DNA of 33,810 bases from Desulfobacterales bacterium (GTDB lineage Bacteria > Desulfobacterota > Desulfobacteria > Desulfobacterales > SURF-7), in assembly GCA_018693105.1 (NCBI GenBank), contig JABHLN010000034.1:1-33810 (forward strand). The letters are read 5' to 3'. Of this stretch, positions 1 to 8,542 are shown one piece after another. The translations under genes and the position numbers were made by a program. How positions within the stretch are numbered: the first letter of the stretch is position 1; every line of letters starts with the position of its first letter. The notes beneath the pieces are model-generated. The model did no database searches and was not told where the DNA came from. It saw nothing but the letters and a program-made list of their open reading frames with translations.

Positions 1-1275
1 CAGGAGATCCTTCCTTTTAATGTTATGAGAGCCCTTCATACTAACCTTGCCATAATCTGGGTCACAATTGGATGGCTTGTCGGCGGAATGCTTATTGCTC
101 CTCTGGTCGCTGACGAAGACTTAAAATTCCCCTGGCTGGTTGACGTTCTTTGGATTGCCCTGTTGGTTGTTGGTGCAGGTGGTCTTATCGGTATATATGC
201 CGGAGCTCAGGGCTGGTTGCGTGAATCATGGTTTTGGCTGGGCAATGAGGGCCGTGAACTTCTCAACCTGGGACGGGTTTGGGATATCGGTCTTGTCATC
301 GGGTTAGTATTATGGTTTGGGATGGTTTTTTCTGTAATCCGTAAAGCTAAAACCAACAATATTTTTGTCGGAACAATTATCTGGTCAGCTTTTGGTATTG
401 CCACTTTATATATCGCAGGAATGATGCCTGTCCATAAAATAATGCCTAATTATACTGTTGATGATTATTATCGATGGTGGGTTGTTCACCTTTGGGTTGA
501 ATTGACATTTGAATTATTCGCTGCAGGTGTTATCGCATTTTTGACAGTTGCACTGGGGCTTGTTACCAGAAAAACTGCAGAAAAAGTCATGTTATTTGAA
601 CTTTTTTTAATTATGTTAAGTGGTACTTTAGGAGTCGGACATCATTATTGGTGGCAGGGGCTTGATGAGTATTGGGTTGCAATTGGTGGAATTTTTTCTG
701 CTCTTGAACCTTTACCCCTCGTTCTTTTAATGATTGAAGCTATTAAAGAAAGAAAACACATCAAAGAAAAGGGAGAAGAATTTTATTTTGCCCTTCCATT
801 TCTATGGGTTGCAGGTTCAGCAATTATGAACTGGTATGGAGCAGGTTTTCTTGGAATGGTTATAAACACTCCAACCATCAATTACTTTACCCACGGGACA
901 CAGTTGATTCTACCCCATGGACATGCTGCATTGTTTGGTGCTTTTGGATTTATAGCCATTGCTTTTATTTATATGACTGCCCGCGCCAATGCCATGGCAG
1001 AAGGTCATGAGTGGAGTAATTCATTGGGTACTGCAGGGTTTTGGCTTTCTACTCTTGGTATTATCGGCTTTGGTATTCCAAAATTGATTCTTGGGTTTGA
1101 GCAAGGGAAAATCGCCCATGATATGGGATATTATTTTGCAAGATTACCAGATGCGCTTAACCATATGAGTTTTTGGAAGCAAATTAGCATACTCCCGGAT
1201 GGTTTGGTTATTTTTGGAGCTGCAATTATTTTTTACGATCTGGTAACAAAGATCTACTTTCCCAAAAAAACATAG
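1..1275 (+). CDS. norZ: Quinol-type nitric oxide reductase, C-terminal part (cut by left edge)
   Basis: This is the membrane subunit that reduces two NO to N2O in the cytoplasmic membrane. The frame is open from base 1, so the gene starts outside the window; the ATG at 25 is internal. Visible heme-copper-oxidase-fold motifs are RALHTNLAIIW (low-spin heme His), HLWVELTFELFA (FeB His and the nearby Glu), GVGHHYWW (two FeB His) and PHGHAALFG (proximal heme His residues). The stretch WFWLGNEG...LLNLGRVWD and the preceding LPFNV resemble quinol-oxidising qNOR more than cytochrome c-dependent NorB; a qNOR would carry a further periplasmic N-terminal domain upstream. About ten hydrophobic membrane segments are present. 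All heme and FeB ligands appear intact. The neighbouring ric gene fits NO detoxification rather than respiratory denitrification. The qNOR versus cNOR choice is inference from motif style. Confidence 0.9.
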   Translation, partial: QEILPFNVMRALHTNLAIIWVTIGWLVGGMLIAPLVADEDLKFPWLVDVLWIALLVVGAGGLIGIYAGAQGWLRESWFWLGNEGRELLNLGRVWDIGLVIGLVLWFGMVFSVIRKAKTNNIFVGTIIWSAFGIATLYIAGMMPVHKIMPNYTVDDYYRWWVVHLWVELTFELFAAGVIAFLTVALGLVTRKTAEKVMLFELFLIMLSGTLGVGHHYWWQGLDEYWVAIGGIFSALEPLPLVLLMIEAIKERKHIKEKGEEFYFALPFLWVAGSAIMNWYGAGFLGMVINTPTINYFTHGTQLILPHGHAALFGAFGFIAIAFIYMTARANAMAEGHEWSNSLGTAGFWLSTLGIIGFGIPKLILGFEQGKIAHDMGYYFARLPDALNHMSFWKQISILPDGLVIFGAAIIFYDLVTKIYFPKKT

Positions 1276-1301
1276 TCACAAATAAAGTTATTACAGATCA
1301 A

Positions 1302-1333
1302 AGCAAGGAGAAGACGGAATTCTTCTCCTTGCT
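1302..1333 (+). other. 13-bp perfect stem-loop just after norZ
   Basis: The arms 1302-1314 (AGCAAGGAGAAGA) and 1321-1333 are exact reverse complements around a 6-base loop. No T-run follows, so it is not a classic Rho-independent terminator. The left arm contains AAGGAG, a Shine-Dalgarno-like sequence, so the stem could hide a ribosome site for the small ORF that follows, or protect the 3' end of the norZ message. Confidence 0.7.
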
Positions 1334-1346
1334 CGATCCAAATTTC

Positions 1347-1559
1347 ATGACAGATACAGGAGGAAAGATTTCTCTGGATCAAGAAAAACGTGGAAAGATA
1401 CAAAGAAGAATGACTAAACTTAATGTATTGATAGTGGAAACGAAAAAGAGGCTGCCTGCCAATTCTACCAAACCGCCTGTCCTTTTGGATTTATTAAAAT
1501 ATGAGGATAAATATGATCTATTGCTCAAAGAATTAAATAAATTTAAAACAAGTGAATAA
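1347..1559 (+). CDS. Small hypothetical protein after norZ
   Basis: I do not recognise this protein. From the ATG at 1347 it has 70 residues; a TTG at 1329 would add six but lies inside the stem-loop arm. It is Lys/Glu-rich and looks helical, with a central PPVLLDLLKYEDKYDLLLKEL stretch spanning about residues 44-64 that reads like a real amphipathic helix. No cysteine, signal peptide or membrane segment is seen. There is no convincing Shine-Dalgarno directly before the ATG; the only purine-rich site is in the upstream stem. Its stop overlaps the start of another tiny ORF (TAATG). Position suggests co-transcription with norZ, perhaps as an accessory protein, but no function can be named. Confidence 0.45.
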   Translation: MTDTGGKISLDQEKRGKIQRRMTKLNVLIVETKKRLPANSTKPPVLLDLLKYEDKYDLLLKELNKFKTSE

Positions 1560-1663
1560 TGACGGATGAGATAGCGCAAGATAACCAAACTCTCGATAAA
1601 CATTTATCACAAATACGTGACGCAATATTGAAAATTATTGAAAGCTGCAACTTTTACTTATAA
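1559..1663 (+). CDS. Tiny ORF overlapping the previous stop (34 aa)
   Basis: The ATG at 1559 shares its A with the TAA stop of the preceding small ORF, a layout typical of translational coupling. The 34-residue product has a short acidic start and then an amphipathic helix-like LDKHLSQIRDAILKIIES. It has no known motif. It could be a real microprotein, or simply the chance continuation of an open frame; the evidence is only the overlap and the composition. It ends 30 bp before the convergent ric stop. Confidence 0.3.
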   Translation: MTDEIAQDNQTLDKHLSQIRDAILKIIESCNFYL

Positions 1664-1693
1664 AGTATGGAGGCGGATGTCTTTGATTCCTGT

Positions 1694-2407
1694 CTAAAAA
1701 CCTGCAGCCTTCAAAAAAAGAATATTGTTCTCAAGGTGAACATGGTGGTGCAGATCATCTTCGAATTCTTTGAGTTTCTCGTAGGTAACTGCAAACGTAT
1801 TGCAGGCATCCCCCGGTATCGCATAATCATTTGCAAGATTGCGGATTTCATGGATTGCATCACCGACGTCCTCGTGCTCGCGGTGAAGTTTTTCAAGAGA
1901 TACTTTGATCTTTTCACAATCCTCGCTCAGGAGTGTCGAACCTTTCTTTCTGACTATTTCAACTCGTTTAATTGCAGGGAAAAGAACCTCCTCTTCTTCA
2001 CGTAGATGTCCTGCCATATCGGATACGATTTTATCAAAAATAGTTGCTATCTTAATCACCTCAGGGTGGTTGCTTCCGTGGACATCCGCAATTTTATGGG
2101 CATAAGAGGCAATCGGCTTCATCTCCTTATTAAGGTATGCATGATGCGTATTGACAATGTAGTCGGCAAGAAAAGACAGTTCCCAGGCCGTATAATTCTG
2201 GTTCTGTTCAATCGGGACACTCTTTACGGCTTCGATTTCTAATTGAATTGCTTCAAAATCGAGACCTTTTGCAAGGCAGGCAGTTATAAGAAGTTCTTGT
2301 CCACCGCAGCAAAAATCTATCCCGTATTTCTCAAAAATCCCGGCAGTCCTGTAATCCTCGGCAACGATGTCACCGATCTTTTTTTGTGGGCTTTTATATG
2401 TTGTCAT
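1694..2407 (-). CDS. ric: Iron-sulfur cluster repair di-iron protein Ric (ScdA/YtfE family)
   Basis: This cytoplasmic protein repairs or supplies iron to Fe-S clusters damaged by NO or oxidative stress. The N-terminal ScdA/DUF542 domain (about residues 5-62) carries the CCGG signature at C33-C34. The hemerythrin-like domain (about 80-235) has His and Glu residues spaced as in E. coli YtfE: H88/H89, H134 with E138 (HLREE), H178, and H222 with E226 (HVHLEN), enough to bind a mu-oxo di-iron site. The length (237 residues) is close to the usual 220-240. The start is supported by AGGAGT six bases upstream on the minus strand. It converges on norZ and its small downstream ORFs, which fits a nitrosative stress module. 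No clear FNR, NsrR or HcpR site was recognised in the upstream 170 bp. Confidence 0.95.
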   Translation of the reverse strand: MTTYKSPQKKIGDIVAEDYRTAGIFEKYGIDFCCGGQELLITACLAKGLDFEAIQLEIEAVKSVPIEQNQNYTAWELSFLADYIVNTHHAYLNKEMKPIASYAHKIADVHGSNHPEVIKIATIFDKIVSDMAGHLREEEEVLFPAIKRVEIVRKKGSTLLSEDCEKIKVSLEKLHREHEDVGDAIHEIRNLANDYAIPGDACNTFAVTYEKLKEFEDDLHHHVHLENNILFLKAAGF

Positions 2408-2622
2408 GATAACTCCTATTCATGAATTATAATAAGGGGGAGGAACTTTATAATTTGCTTTTTTAAATATCCATAGGTACTGACTTGATCAGCATTTAGA
2501 TAATTATAATTTATTACAACTATATCACAGTGCGGCAGAAATAACCATTTTATTTCCAAAGCTGAAATTTAGAAAATAGCATAGTGGCAGTGATAAATAA
2601 TTCAAATTCCAGAGGGGAAAAA

Positions 2623-3003
2623 ATGAATGGCTGGAGCAGTTTAACGACAAATATGATTCTATATTGTAAAAACTGGGAAGAAACTGTCAAGTTCTATAAA
2701 GATGGACTATCTCTTCCAGTGAATTTTAGTAACGACTGGTTTGTTGAATTTTGTTTGGCTGAGAATTCAAATCTGAGTATTGCAAATGATCAAAAATCTA
2801 CAATAAAAAGCTCAGAAGAAAAGGGTATTACCATTACCCTGCAGGTACAAGATATTGATGCAGTATGGGAAAAGTTTGCGAAAAGAAAACTTGATCCAAC
2901 AAAAATCAAACGCCACCCTTGGAATGCGAGAGTTTTCTATCTTTTGGATCCTGAAGGACACCGGATAGAAATCTGGCAGCTCCATAAGCAGGCTGAAAAA
3001 TAA
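2623..3003 (+). CDS. VOC-family (glyoxalase/dioxygenase fold) protein
   Basis: This is a single-module vicinal oxygen chelate protein of 126 residues, about the normal size for the fold. It shows the beta-alpha-beta-beta-beta pattern: NMILYCKNWEETVKFYKDGL at the start, ITLQVQDIDAVWEKF at the second repeat, and the typical ending FYLLDPEGHRIEIWQ, whose Glu is a usual metal ligand. The start at 2623 is preferred over an in-frame GTG at 2584 because AGAGGGG lies six bases before this ATG. The substrate cannot be told; such proteins act as glyoxalases, dioxygenases, antibiotic-binding proteins or isomerases. It stands alone, divergent from ric. Confidence 0.85.
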   Translation: MNGWSSLTTNMILYCKNWEETVKFYKDGLSLPVNFSNDWFVEFCLAENSNLSIANDQKSTIKSSEEKGITITLQVQDIDAVWEKFAKRKLDPTKIKRHPWNARVFYLLDPEGHRIEIWQLHKQAEK

Positions 3004-3735
3004 AAAGAAGTTTATCAGAATTCCAGTGGGAAAAAACCTCAAAAATAAATCTTTAAATAGTAAGTATTGAAATATTTCTGATAGCGACTATAGATGGTAT
3101 ATAAGCTCAGAATCGTCTGATAATTTTCCGTAATGACTGGCAGATCAATTGATCGCTTATTTCTGAATGCTGAAACTCAAGCTTAATTTATCCTACACGT
3201 AATAATCGGAGGCCCTTAAAAAATCAACAATACCTGATGTATGCTTCTTTTACCCGATATTGCACTTATCGGTTATTAGCCACATCTGTCTAAATAATTT
3301 TTGACATAAGATTATATATATTATTCTGCACTTTATTCTTTTCGTGGCGAACACAATATATTGTGGTGCAAAGAAATGCTACAAAGTTGTGATATCTGAA
3401 CGATACCTTAAATCTGTTTCAAAATATTTGTGTTGTGTTTTTTGGATATCTAAAATAACTGACTTATAAATACTATTTTAGATCTGATTTGCATGCATCG
3501 ACGTAATTTAAGACATATAAGCACCTTGAAGGTTATATATCCAAACCCTTGCCATATGATTATACATGAAAGATTGTACGTATAGTATGCTTCTCTGCGC
3601 AAACGGTCAAATGTTTTATGGTTCATGTCATATCAAGCAGGTTATAATTTTTTTTGTTAATTACCTTAAAATGATAACATTATAATACATCATTGGTTCA
3701 TTTTTTGACCAACTGAATTTCTGGAGGATTTTCTG
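3004..3735. other. 730-bp AT-rich intergenic region, no gene seen
   Basis: No credible ORF, RNA gene or insertion sequence is seen. It contains a perfect 14-bp palindrome, CACAATATATTGTG, at 3352-3365. A TTGACA hexamer at 3301 has no well-spaced -10 partner. The far end carries the ribosome site (GGAGG, about 3723-3727) of the downstream histidine kinase. The region probably holds that gene's promoter. Confidence 0.5.
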
Positions 3736-5733
3736 ATGGCTGATAAACCAAGCTATGAAGATTTAGAACAAAAGGTAATGGAGCTACAGAAAGAAGCAGT
3801 GAAACGAAAACTGGCAGAAGAAGCGCTGCGCGATAGTGAAAAACGTTTTCGTGAAATTATCGAGGATGTTTCGAATATAGCTGTTCAGGCATATGATGAG
3901 AAAAGACGGGTAACTTTTTGGAACCAGGCAAGTGAAAAACTATATGGTTATAGTAATAATGAGGCTTTAGGGAAGAAACTTGAAGATCTTATTATACCTT
4001 CATTTATGAAAGAAGGAGTAAAAAATCTCCATCACAGATGGATTGAGTATGGTGAAAAGATACCTGCAGAAGAGCTTAACCTGATAAATAAAAGTGGTAA
4101 TATAGTACCGGTGTTTTCCTCCCACGCCATGAATGAAACAATTCATGGGAAAGAAATGTTTTGTATTGATGTTGACCTTAGACCTATGAAAAATGCAGAA
4201 GAAGCTTTAAAGGAAAGCGAGGAGCGTTATAGACTGGTTGCAGATGCTACTACGGATGGGTGTTTTGATCACAACCTGTTAACTGATGAAGTTTATTATG
4301 GGGATCGATGTGAAGAAACGCTGGGGTATGCTCCTGGAACAATTGAACCGCATAGAAACTCATGGTCCAAATTAATTCATCCTGATGATATGTCAAAAAT
4401 TGAATATATTTTACAGGATCATCTTGAGAATAAAACGCCTTACTTCGAGGCAGAATACAGGTTCCGAAACAGAAGTAAAGATTGGAAATGGATATTGAGT
4501 CGAGCTAAAGTTGTAGAATGGGATGAAGCGGGGGCTCCGGTAAGATTAATTGGAGCACATCAGGACATCAATTATCGAAAACAATTGGAAACCAAGATTC
4601 GCCAGTCTCAGAAAATGGAGGCGCTTGGGACGCTTGTTGGTGGTATCGCTCATGAGTTTAATAATATTCTCGGTATTATTTTAGGTAATACGGATTTGTC
4701 ACTGGATGATGTTCCTGAGTCCAACCCTGCTTATTACAGTCTTAATAAAATTAAAACCGCCAGCTTGCAGGCAAAAGATATAGTAAGACAACTTCTAAGT
4801 TACATTCATAAAGCAGACTATGAAAAAAAGATTATGAAAGGAATTCCGGTAATTAAAGACTCTATCAATTTGATACAATCGACTATTCCAGCTAACATTC
4901 AAATTCGCCAGAATATGCAGGCCACATCTGATACTATTCTGGCAGACCCGACACAAATCCATCAGATAATTCTAAATATATTTACCAATGCAGTTCATGC
5001 AATGGAAGATGATGGAGGTGTTATGGAGATAGAAACACATAATGTGAATCTGGACAAAAAATCAGTTTTTATCGATCCTGATTTGATTCCCGGGAAGTAT
5101 TTAAGAATAATAATTAGCGATACCGGCAAGGGGATTGAACCTGAAATTATTGATAGAATCTTTGATCCGTTTTTTACAACAAAAGGAGTTGGAAAAGGTT
5201 CCGGTATGGGCTTATCAGTAGTACAAGGTATAGTTAAGGGCTATAAAGGTTCAATTTCAGTTGAAAGTGAATACGGTAAAGGATCTATCGTGAAGATATT
5301 TTTTCCCGTTATTGAAGAAGAGTTATTAAAACCTGAAGTTATTGACAAGCTTCCAGTCGGTAATGAAAGGGTACTATTTATTGATGATGAAGAATTGATG
5401 GTGAATACGGTAAAACGAATGCTGGAGAGTCTTGGGTATCATGTTGAGACTGAAACGAGCCCTGTATACGCACTTGAGCTTTTTCAATCTAATCCCGACC
5501 AATTTGATCTGGTGATTACAGATATGGCTATGCCCAATATGTATGGTGATAAGCTTGTTAAAGAAATTTTAAACATCCGTCCTGAAATGCCAATAATCAT
5601 CTGTACAGGGTTTAGTTACAAAATATCTGAAGAAAGTGCCATGGAAATAGGTTGTAAAGCCTTTGCCATGAAACCATTGAACATCGAGGATTTTGCAGTA
5701 ATAATTCGTGAGGTATTGGACGAAAAAGGTTAG
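3736..5733 (+). CDS. Soluble PAS-PAS hybrid sensor histidine kinase with receiver domain
   Basis: This is a two-component sensor of 665 residues with no membrane segment or signal peptide, so it should sense a cytoplasmic cue. Order: short coiled coil (about 1-35), PAS domain (35-150), second PAS with PAC motif (155-283, ending RLIGAHQDI), HisKA dimerisation domain with phospho-acceptor H306 (GGIAHEFNN), HATPase domain (N box N418; G1 box DTGKG from D462; GKGSGMGLS G2 box), then a C-terminal receiver with phospho-acceptor D596 (VITDMAMPN) and the conserved Lys in AMKPLN. All catalytic residues look intact. It has a good ribosome site (GGAGG). There is no partner response regulator nearby, so phosphate must pass to an unlinked protein or the receiver is regulatory. 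The signal is unknown; the PAS domains show no Cys or His pattern I can assign to heme or Fe-S. Confidence 0.93.
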   Translation: MADKPSYEDLEQKVMELQKEAVKRKLAEEALRDSEKRFREIIEDVSNIAVQAYDEKRRVTFWNQASEKLYGYSNNEALGKKLEDLIIPSFMKEGVKNLHHRWIEYGEKIPAEELNLINKSGNIVPVFSSHAMNETIHGKEMFCIDVDLRPMKNAEEALKESEERYRLVADATTDGCFDHNLLTDEVYYGDRCEETLGYAPGTIEPHRNSWSKLIHPDDMSKIEYILQDHLENKTPYFEAEYRFRNRSKDWKWILSRAKVVEWDEAGAPVRLIGAHQDINYRKQLETKIRQSQKMEALGTLVGGIAHEFNNILGIILGNTDLSLDDVPESNPAYYSLNKIKTASLQAKDIVRQLLSYIHKADYEKKIMKGIPVIKDSINLIQSTIPANIQIRQNMQATSDTILADPTQIHQIILNIFTNAVHAMEDDGGVMEIETHNVNLDKKSVFIDPDLIPGKYLRIIISDTGKGIEPEIIDRIFDPFFTTKGVGKGSGMGLSVVQGIVKGYKGSISVESEYGKGSIVKIFFPVIEEELLKPEVIDKLPVGNERVLFIDDEELMVNTVKRMLESLGYHVETETSPVYALELFQSNPDQFDLVITDMAMPNMYGDKLVKEILNIRPEMPIIICTGFSYKISEESAMEIGCKAFAMKPLNIEDFAVIIREVLDEKG

Positions 5734-5819
5734 AAAATAATACATTACCGTTTTCAATCGTGAACCTATTTTTTTTAGATGTATCTAATTTTCATAATTA
5801 AGCCGATTAAAAATTTTAT

Positions 5820-7715
5820 ATGAAAAAATCAATTATCCTCTTATATATAATCCTGATTACCGGAAAGTTCATATTGGCAAGTAATGTAGATCTTTTTGGA
5901 GATGAAGCGTTCTACTGGCAGTGTGCCCAAAGGCCTGATATCTCTTACATCGATCATCCACCGTTGACCGCCATGCTTGTCAGGTCAGGTGTTGAGCTTG
6001 TAGGTAATACACTATTGGGCGTACGTTTCCTTTTTTTGATTTGCGGCATGATTTTCCCTTTTGCTGTCTATGCTCTGGCAAAGCCCCTCGCAGGTAATCG
6101 AAATGCATGGCTTGCTGCCGGGGCAACACTCGTATTTCCGGGTACCGCACATTTTGGTATAGTTGCCATTCCTGACGTACCAATGTTATTGTTTGTTGTT
6201 CTTTCATTATTGTTCTTTGAGAGGGCAACGCGTGATGGGTCATTGAAAGAGTGGTTGTTGACAGGGGTTTTTGGAGCTATGGGCCTTCTCACCCATTACA
6301 GGTTCATTCTTCTGCCCTTTGGGGCATTTCTTTATTTGATTCTTATACCTCGGGGGCGTTTACATCTTCGACATAAGGGTCCCTGGCTGACCGGCATAAT
6401 ACTTATTTTTAGTCTAATACCGACCCTGATAAATAATCTCAGAACTGATTTTGAACCTGTTAATTACTATTTTGCAGGACGGCATGGACTGGGCCTCAGT
6501 TATGATAAATTTTTGAATTTTATTTTCGAACAGGTTTTTATTACAACTCCATTTTTTTTTATTACCTTGCTGGTTGTTTTGGTGATGCTTATACAAAAAT
6601 CCCGGAAAGGTAATGACAGGGCAACGCTTTTTTTTATTTTATCTTTCACTCAATTATTTGTTTTTTTTATAGCCAGTCCCTTTGAAACCACGGAATTGAC
6701 GACGTTGCACTGGACAATATCCGGGTATGTCATTCTTCTTCCATATCTTCCGGAAACATTACGTAATTTTGTTATCGTAAGGCCGAGTATATTTAGAAAG
6801 GTAATTACAGGGTTGGTGCCTGGAATAGGGGGGGTGGTAATTCTGATGGTTATGATTGAATTGGGGACAGGATTTCTTAAGCTTGGAGACTTACGCCTGC
6901 CGTTCATAGGCTGGTCAGAAGTGGGTGAAAAGGCACGCAGGGAATTTCTACCTGGTATGCTTAAAGTAAATAAAGGGCGTCCCATAATAGTCGCTGATAA
7001 TTACGTGCTTGGAGCAAATCTTGCGTTTTTCATGCATGACCTCTCGGATATATACATATTTGATCATGCAAAAAATCGTATGCATGGTAGGTCATATCAA
7101 TACCGTATCTGGAATAGAGACGAGCAGGGACTGCTTTTAAATACAGGCCGAAATGTTCTTTTGATCATGGAAAGAACTGCCAATGGAAGGTATGAAAGCT
7201 GGCAATTCCAAAGGAATTTTTGTTCCCTGTTTGAATCTATAGAGTATCTTGATGAACTGAGAATATTAAATAGCAGAAAACGCTTTGTTTTTCTATTCGG
7301 GTATAATCTTTTAGCAGACAATATCCAACCAGCAGACCTGTATGGAACAAGATCATGCAAACTGGATATTATAAGCTGTCTTGAATTACCGGTAGCAGGA
7401 AGTAGTATTTCAGGGAAAGTAAAGGTTAATGGATGGGCTTTTAAAGATGATACCGGTATTTTCAGTGTTGAAGTCATGATTGATAACATGAAGGCAGGCG
7501 TAGCCAAATATGGAATATCCCGGGGTGATGTACAAAAAGTTTTTAAAGGTTCTTCGGACCCAAATCATCCAAATACCGGTTTTACTTTTAACTGGGATAG
7601 TAGGAGAATAAACCCCGGAAAGCATTTAATTGCTATAAAGGTAAACACTTTAGATGGTAAGCAAAGCATATTGCATGAACGAGAGATAATAGTTGTTCCG
7701 TCAGAAAATAATTAA
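5820..7715 (+). CDS. ArnT/PMT-like membrane glycosyltransferase with C-terminal Ig-like domain
   Basis: This is a polytopic inner-membrane glycosyltransferase of the PMT_2/ArnT (GT-C fold) type, which uses a lipid-linked sugar donor on the periplasmic side. Evidence: an N-terminal membrane helix followed by the acidic GDEAFYW motif (D28, E29) in the first periplasmic loop, the IDHPPL motif, a second acidic motif IPDVPM, and about ten hydrophobic segments up to roughly residue 350. The middle part (360-520) is soluble. Residues about 530-628 form a beta-rich Ig-like domain (VNGWAFKDDTGIFSVEVMID ... YGISRGDV ... GKHLIAIKV). The acceptor (lipid A, protein or glycan) is unknown. No clear Shine-Dalgarno precedes the ATG at 5820. 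It follows the histidine kinase by 86 bp on the same strand but no functional link is evident. Confidence 0.85.
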   Translation: MKKSIILLYIILITGKFILASNVDLFGDEAFYWQCAQRPDISYIDHPPLTAMLVRSGVELVGNTLLGVRFLFLICGMIFPFAVYALAKPLAGNRNAWLAAGATLVFPGTAHFGIVAIPDVPMLLFVVLSLLFFERATRDGSLKEWLLTGVFGAMGLLTHYRFILLPFGAFLYLILIPRGRLHLRHKGPWLTGIILIFSLIPTLINNLRTDFEPVNYYFAGRHGLGLSYDKFLNFIFEQVFITTPFFFITLLVVLVMLIQKSRKGNDRATLFFILSFTQLFVFFIASPFETTELTTLHWTISGYVILLPYLPETLRNFVIVRPSIFRKVITGLVPGIGGVVILMVMIELGTGFLKLGDLRLPFIGWSEVGEKARREFLPGMLKVNKGRPIIVADNYVLGANLAFFMHDLSDIYIFDHAKNRMHGRSYQYRIWNRDEQGLLLNTGRNVLLIMERTANGRYESWQFQRNFCSLFESIEYLDELRILNSRKRFVFLFGYNLLADNIQPADLYGTRSCKLDIISCLELPVAGSSISGKVKVNGWAFKDDTGIFSVEVMIDNMKAGVAKYGISRGDVQKVFKGSSDPNHPNTGFTFNWDSRRINPGKHLIAIKVNTLDGKQSILHEREIIVVPSENN

Positions 7716-8006
7716 AAAATGTATATGCCCCCCTTTTTATTATTTATGTTCACTTGTATGTAAAGACTTTGAAATTATGGAGGCCGGTCATACTTAATTT
7801 AATTCTGAAATAATGCCAATAAAGATATACGTTCCTTTTCCCAAGGGTTGCTATTTTAAATTATATAAATTATAAAATATCTTGTTGTCATGGAGTTACG
7901 TTCAGCCATTTACTTTATTTTAAACTATTAACAGTCATACCTTTTGTAGTATCCTGCAACACTTTTATAAAGTAAACGCTCAATGATTATCTAAAGGATG
8001 TGAAAT

Positions 8007-8471
8007 ATGAGTTTAAAACCTTTCCAGGAGAAGATTCTCAGACAGCTTATACAACAAGAAACCCTTCTTTCAAGACTTTATGCACTCTTCTCAAAGCAAT
8101 TCCCTCAGCAAAAAGAGTTCTGGGAGAAACTTTCGAAAGAAGAGGCAAGACACTCAAAATTGATAGAAAAACTATTCGAAGCAGCAAAATCCGACCTGGT
8201 ATTCTTTAACGAGGGAAAAACCAAAACATATACTTTGGAAGTTTTTATAAAAAGATTAGAAGGCATAATAGAAAAAGCTGAAAATGGCGAGTTCAATCTG
8301 TCTTCCGCACTTAGGTGTGCTGTAGATTATGAATCCTCTTTGATAGAAAAGAATGTTTTCTACTATTTTGATTCTTTGAGTGATAAAGCCAAAGGTACAA
8401 TTAAGATACTCCAAGCTGAAACGATTAAACATGTTGAGCGGATTAAACGTGAACAGAAAGAAGCTATATGA
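8007..8471 (+). CDS. Ferritin-like / rubrerythrin-type four-helix protein
   Basis: A 154-residue all-helical protein of the ferritin-like superfamily. Candidate metal ligands sit in four helices: E18 (QQETLL), E46 and H49 (KEEARH, a canonical ExxH), E109 (DYESSL), and E138 with H142 (ETIKH). The last pair is spaced ExxxH rather than ExxH, so the di-iron site may be incomplete or altered. There is no rubredoxin-like CxxC tail, so it is not a full rubrerythrin. Such proteins handle peroxide or iron, or have lost the metal. The start has AAAGGA eight bases upstream. It lies 70 bp before the cyclase gene, possibly in one transcript. Confidence 0.75.
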   Translation: MSLKPFQEKILRQLIQQETLLSRLYALFSKQFPQQKEFWEKLSKEEARHSKLIEKLFEAAKSDLVFFNEGKTKTYTLEVFIKRLEGIIEKAENGEFNLSSALRCAVDYESSLIEKNVFYYFDSLSDKAKGTIKILQAETIKHVERIKREQKEAI

Positions 8472-8542
8472 ATTATTCATCTGACCACCACGTTAGGGGG
8501 TTTTAATTACTACCCCTATTGACCGGAACGGTCCAATAAAAA

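Noticed and set aside
2584-2622. GTG start for the VOC protein
   Set aside because: No ribosome site precedes it, while AGAGGGG precedes the ATG at 2623.
3301-3330. TTGACA at 3301 as a kinase promoter
   Set aside because: No -10 hexamer is found at 15-19 bases; nearby AT-rich boxes are too close.
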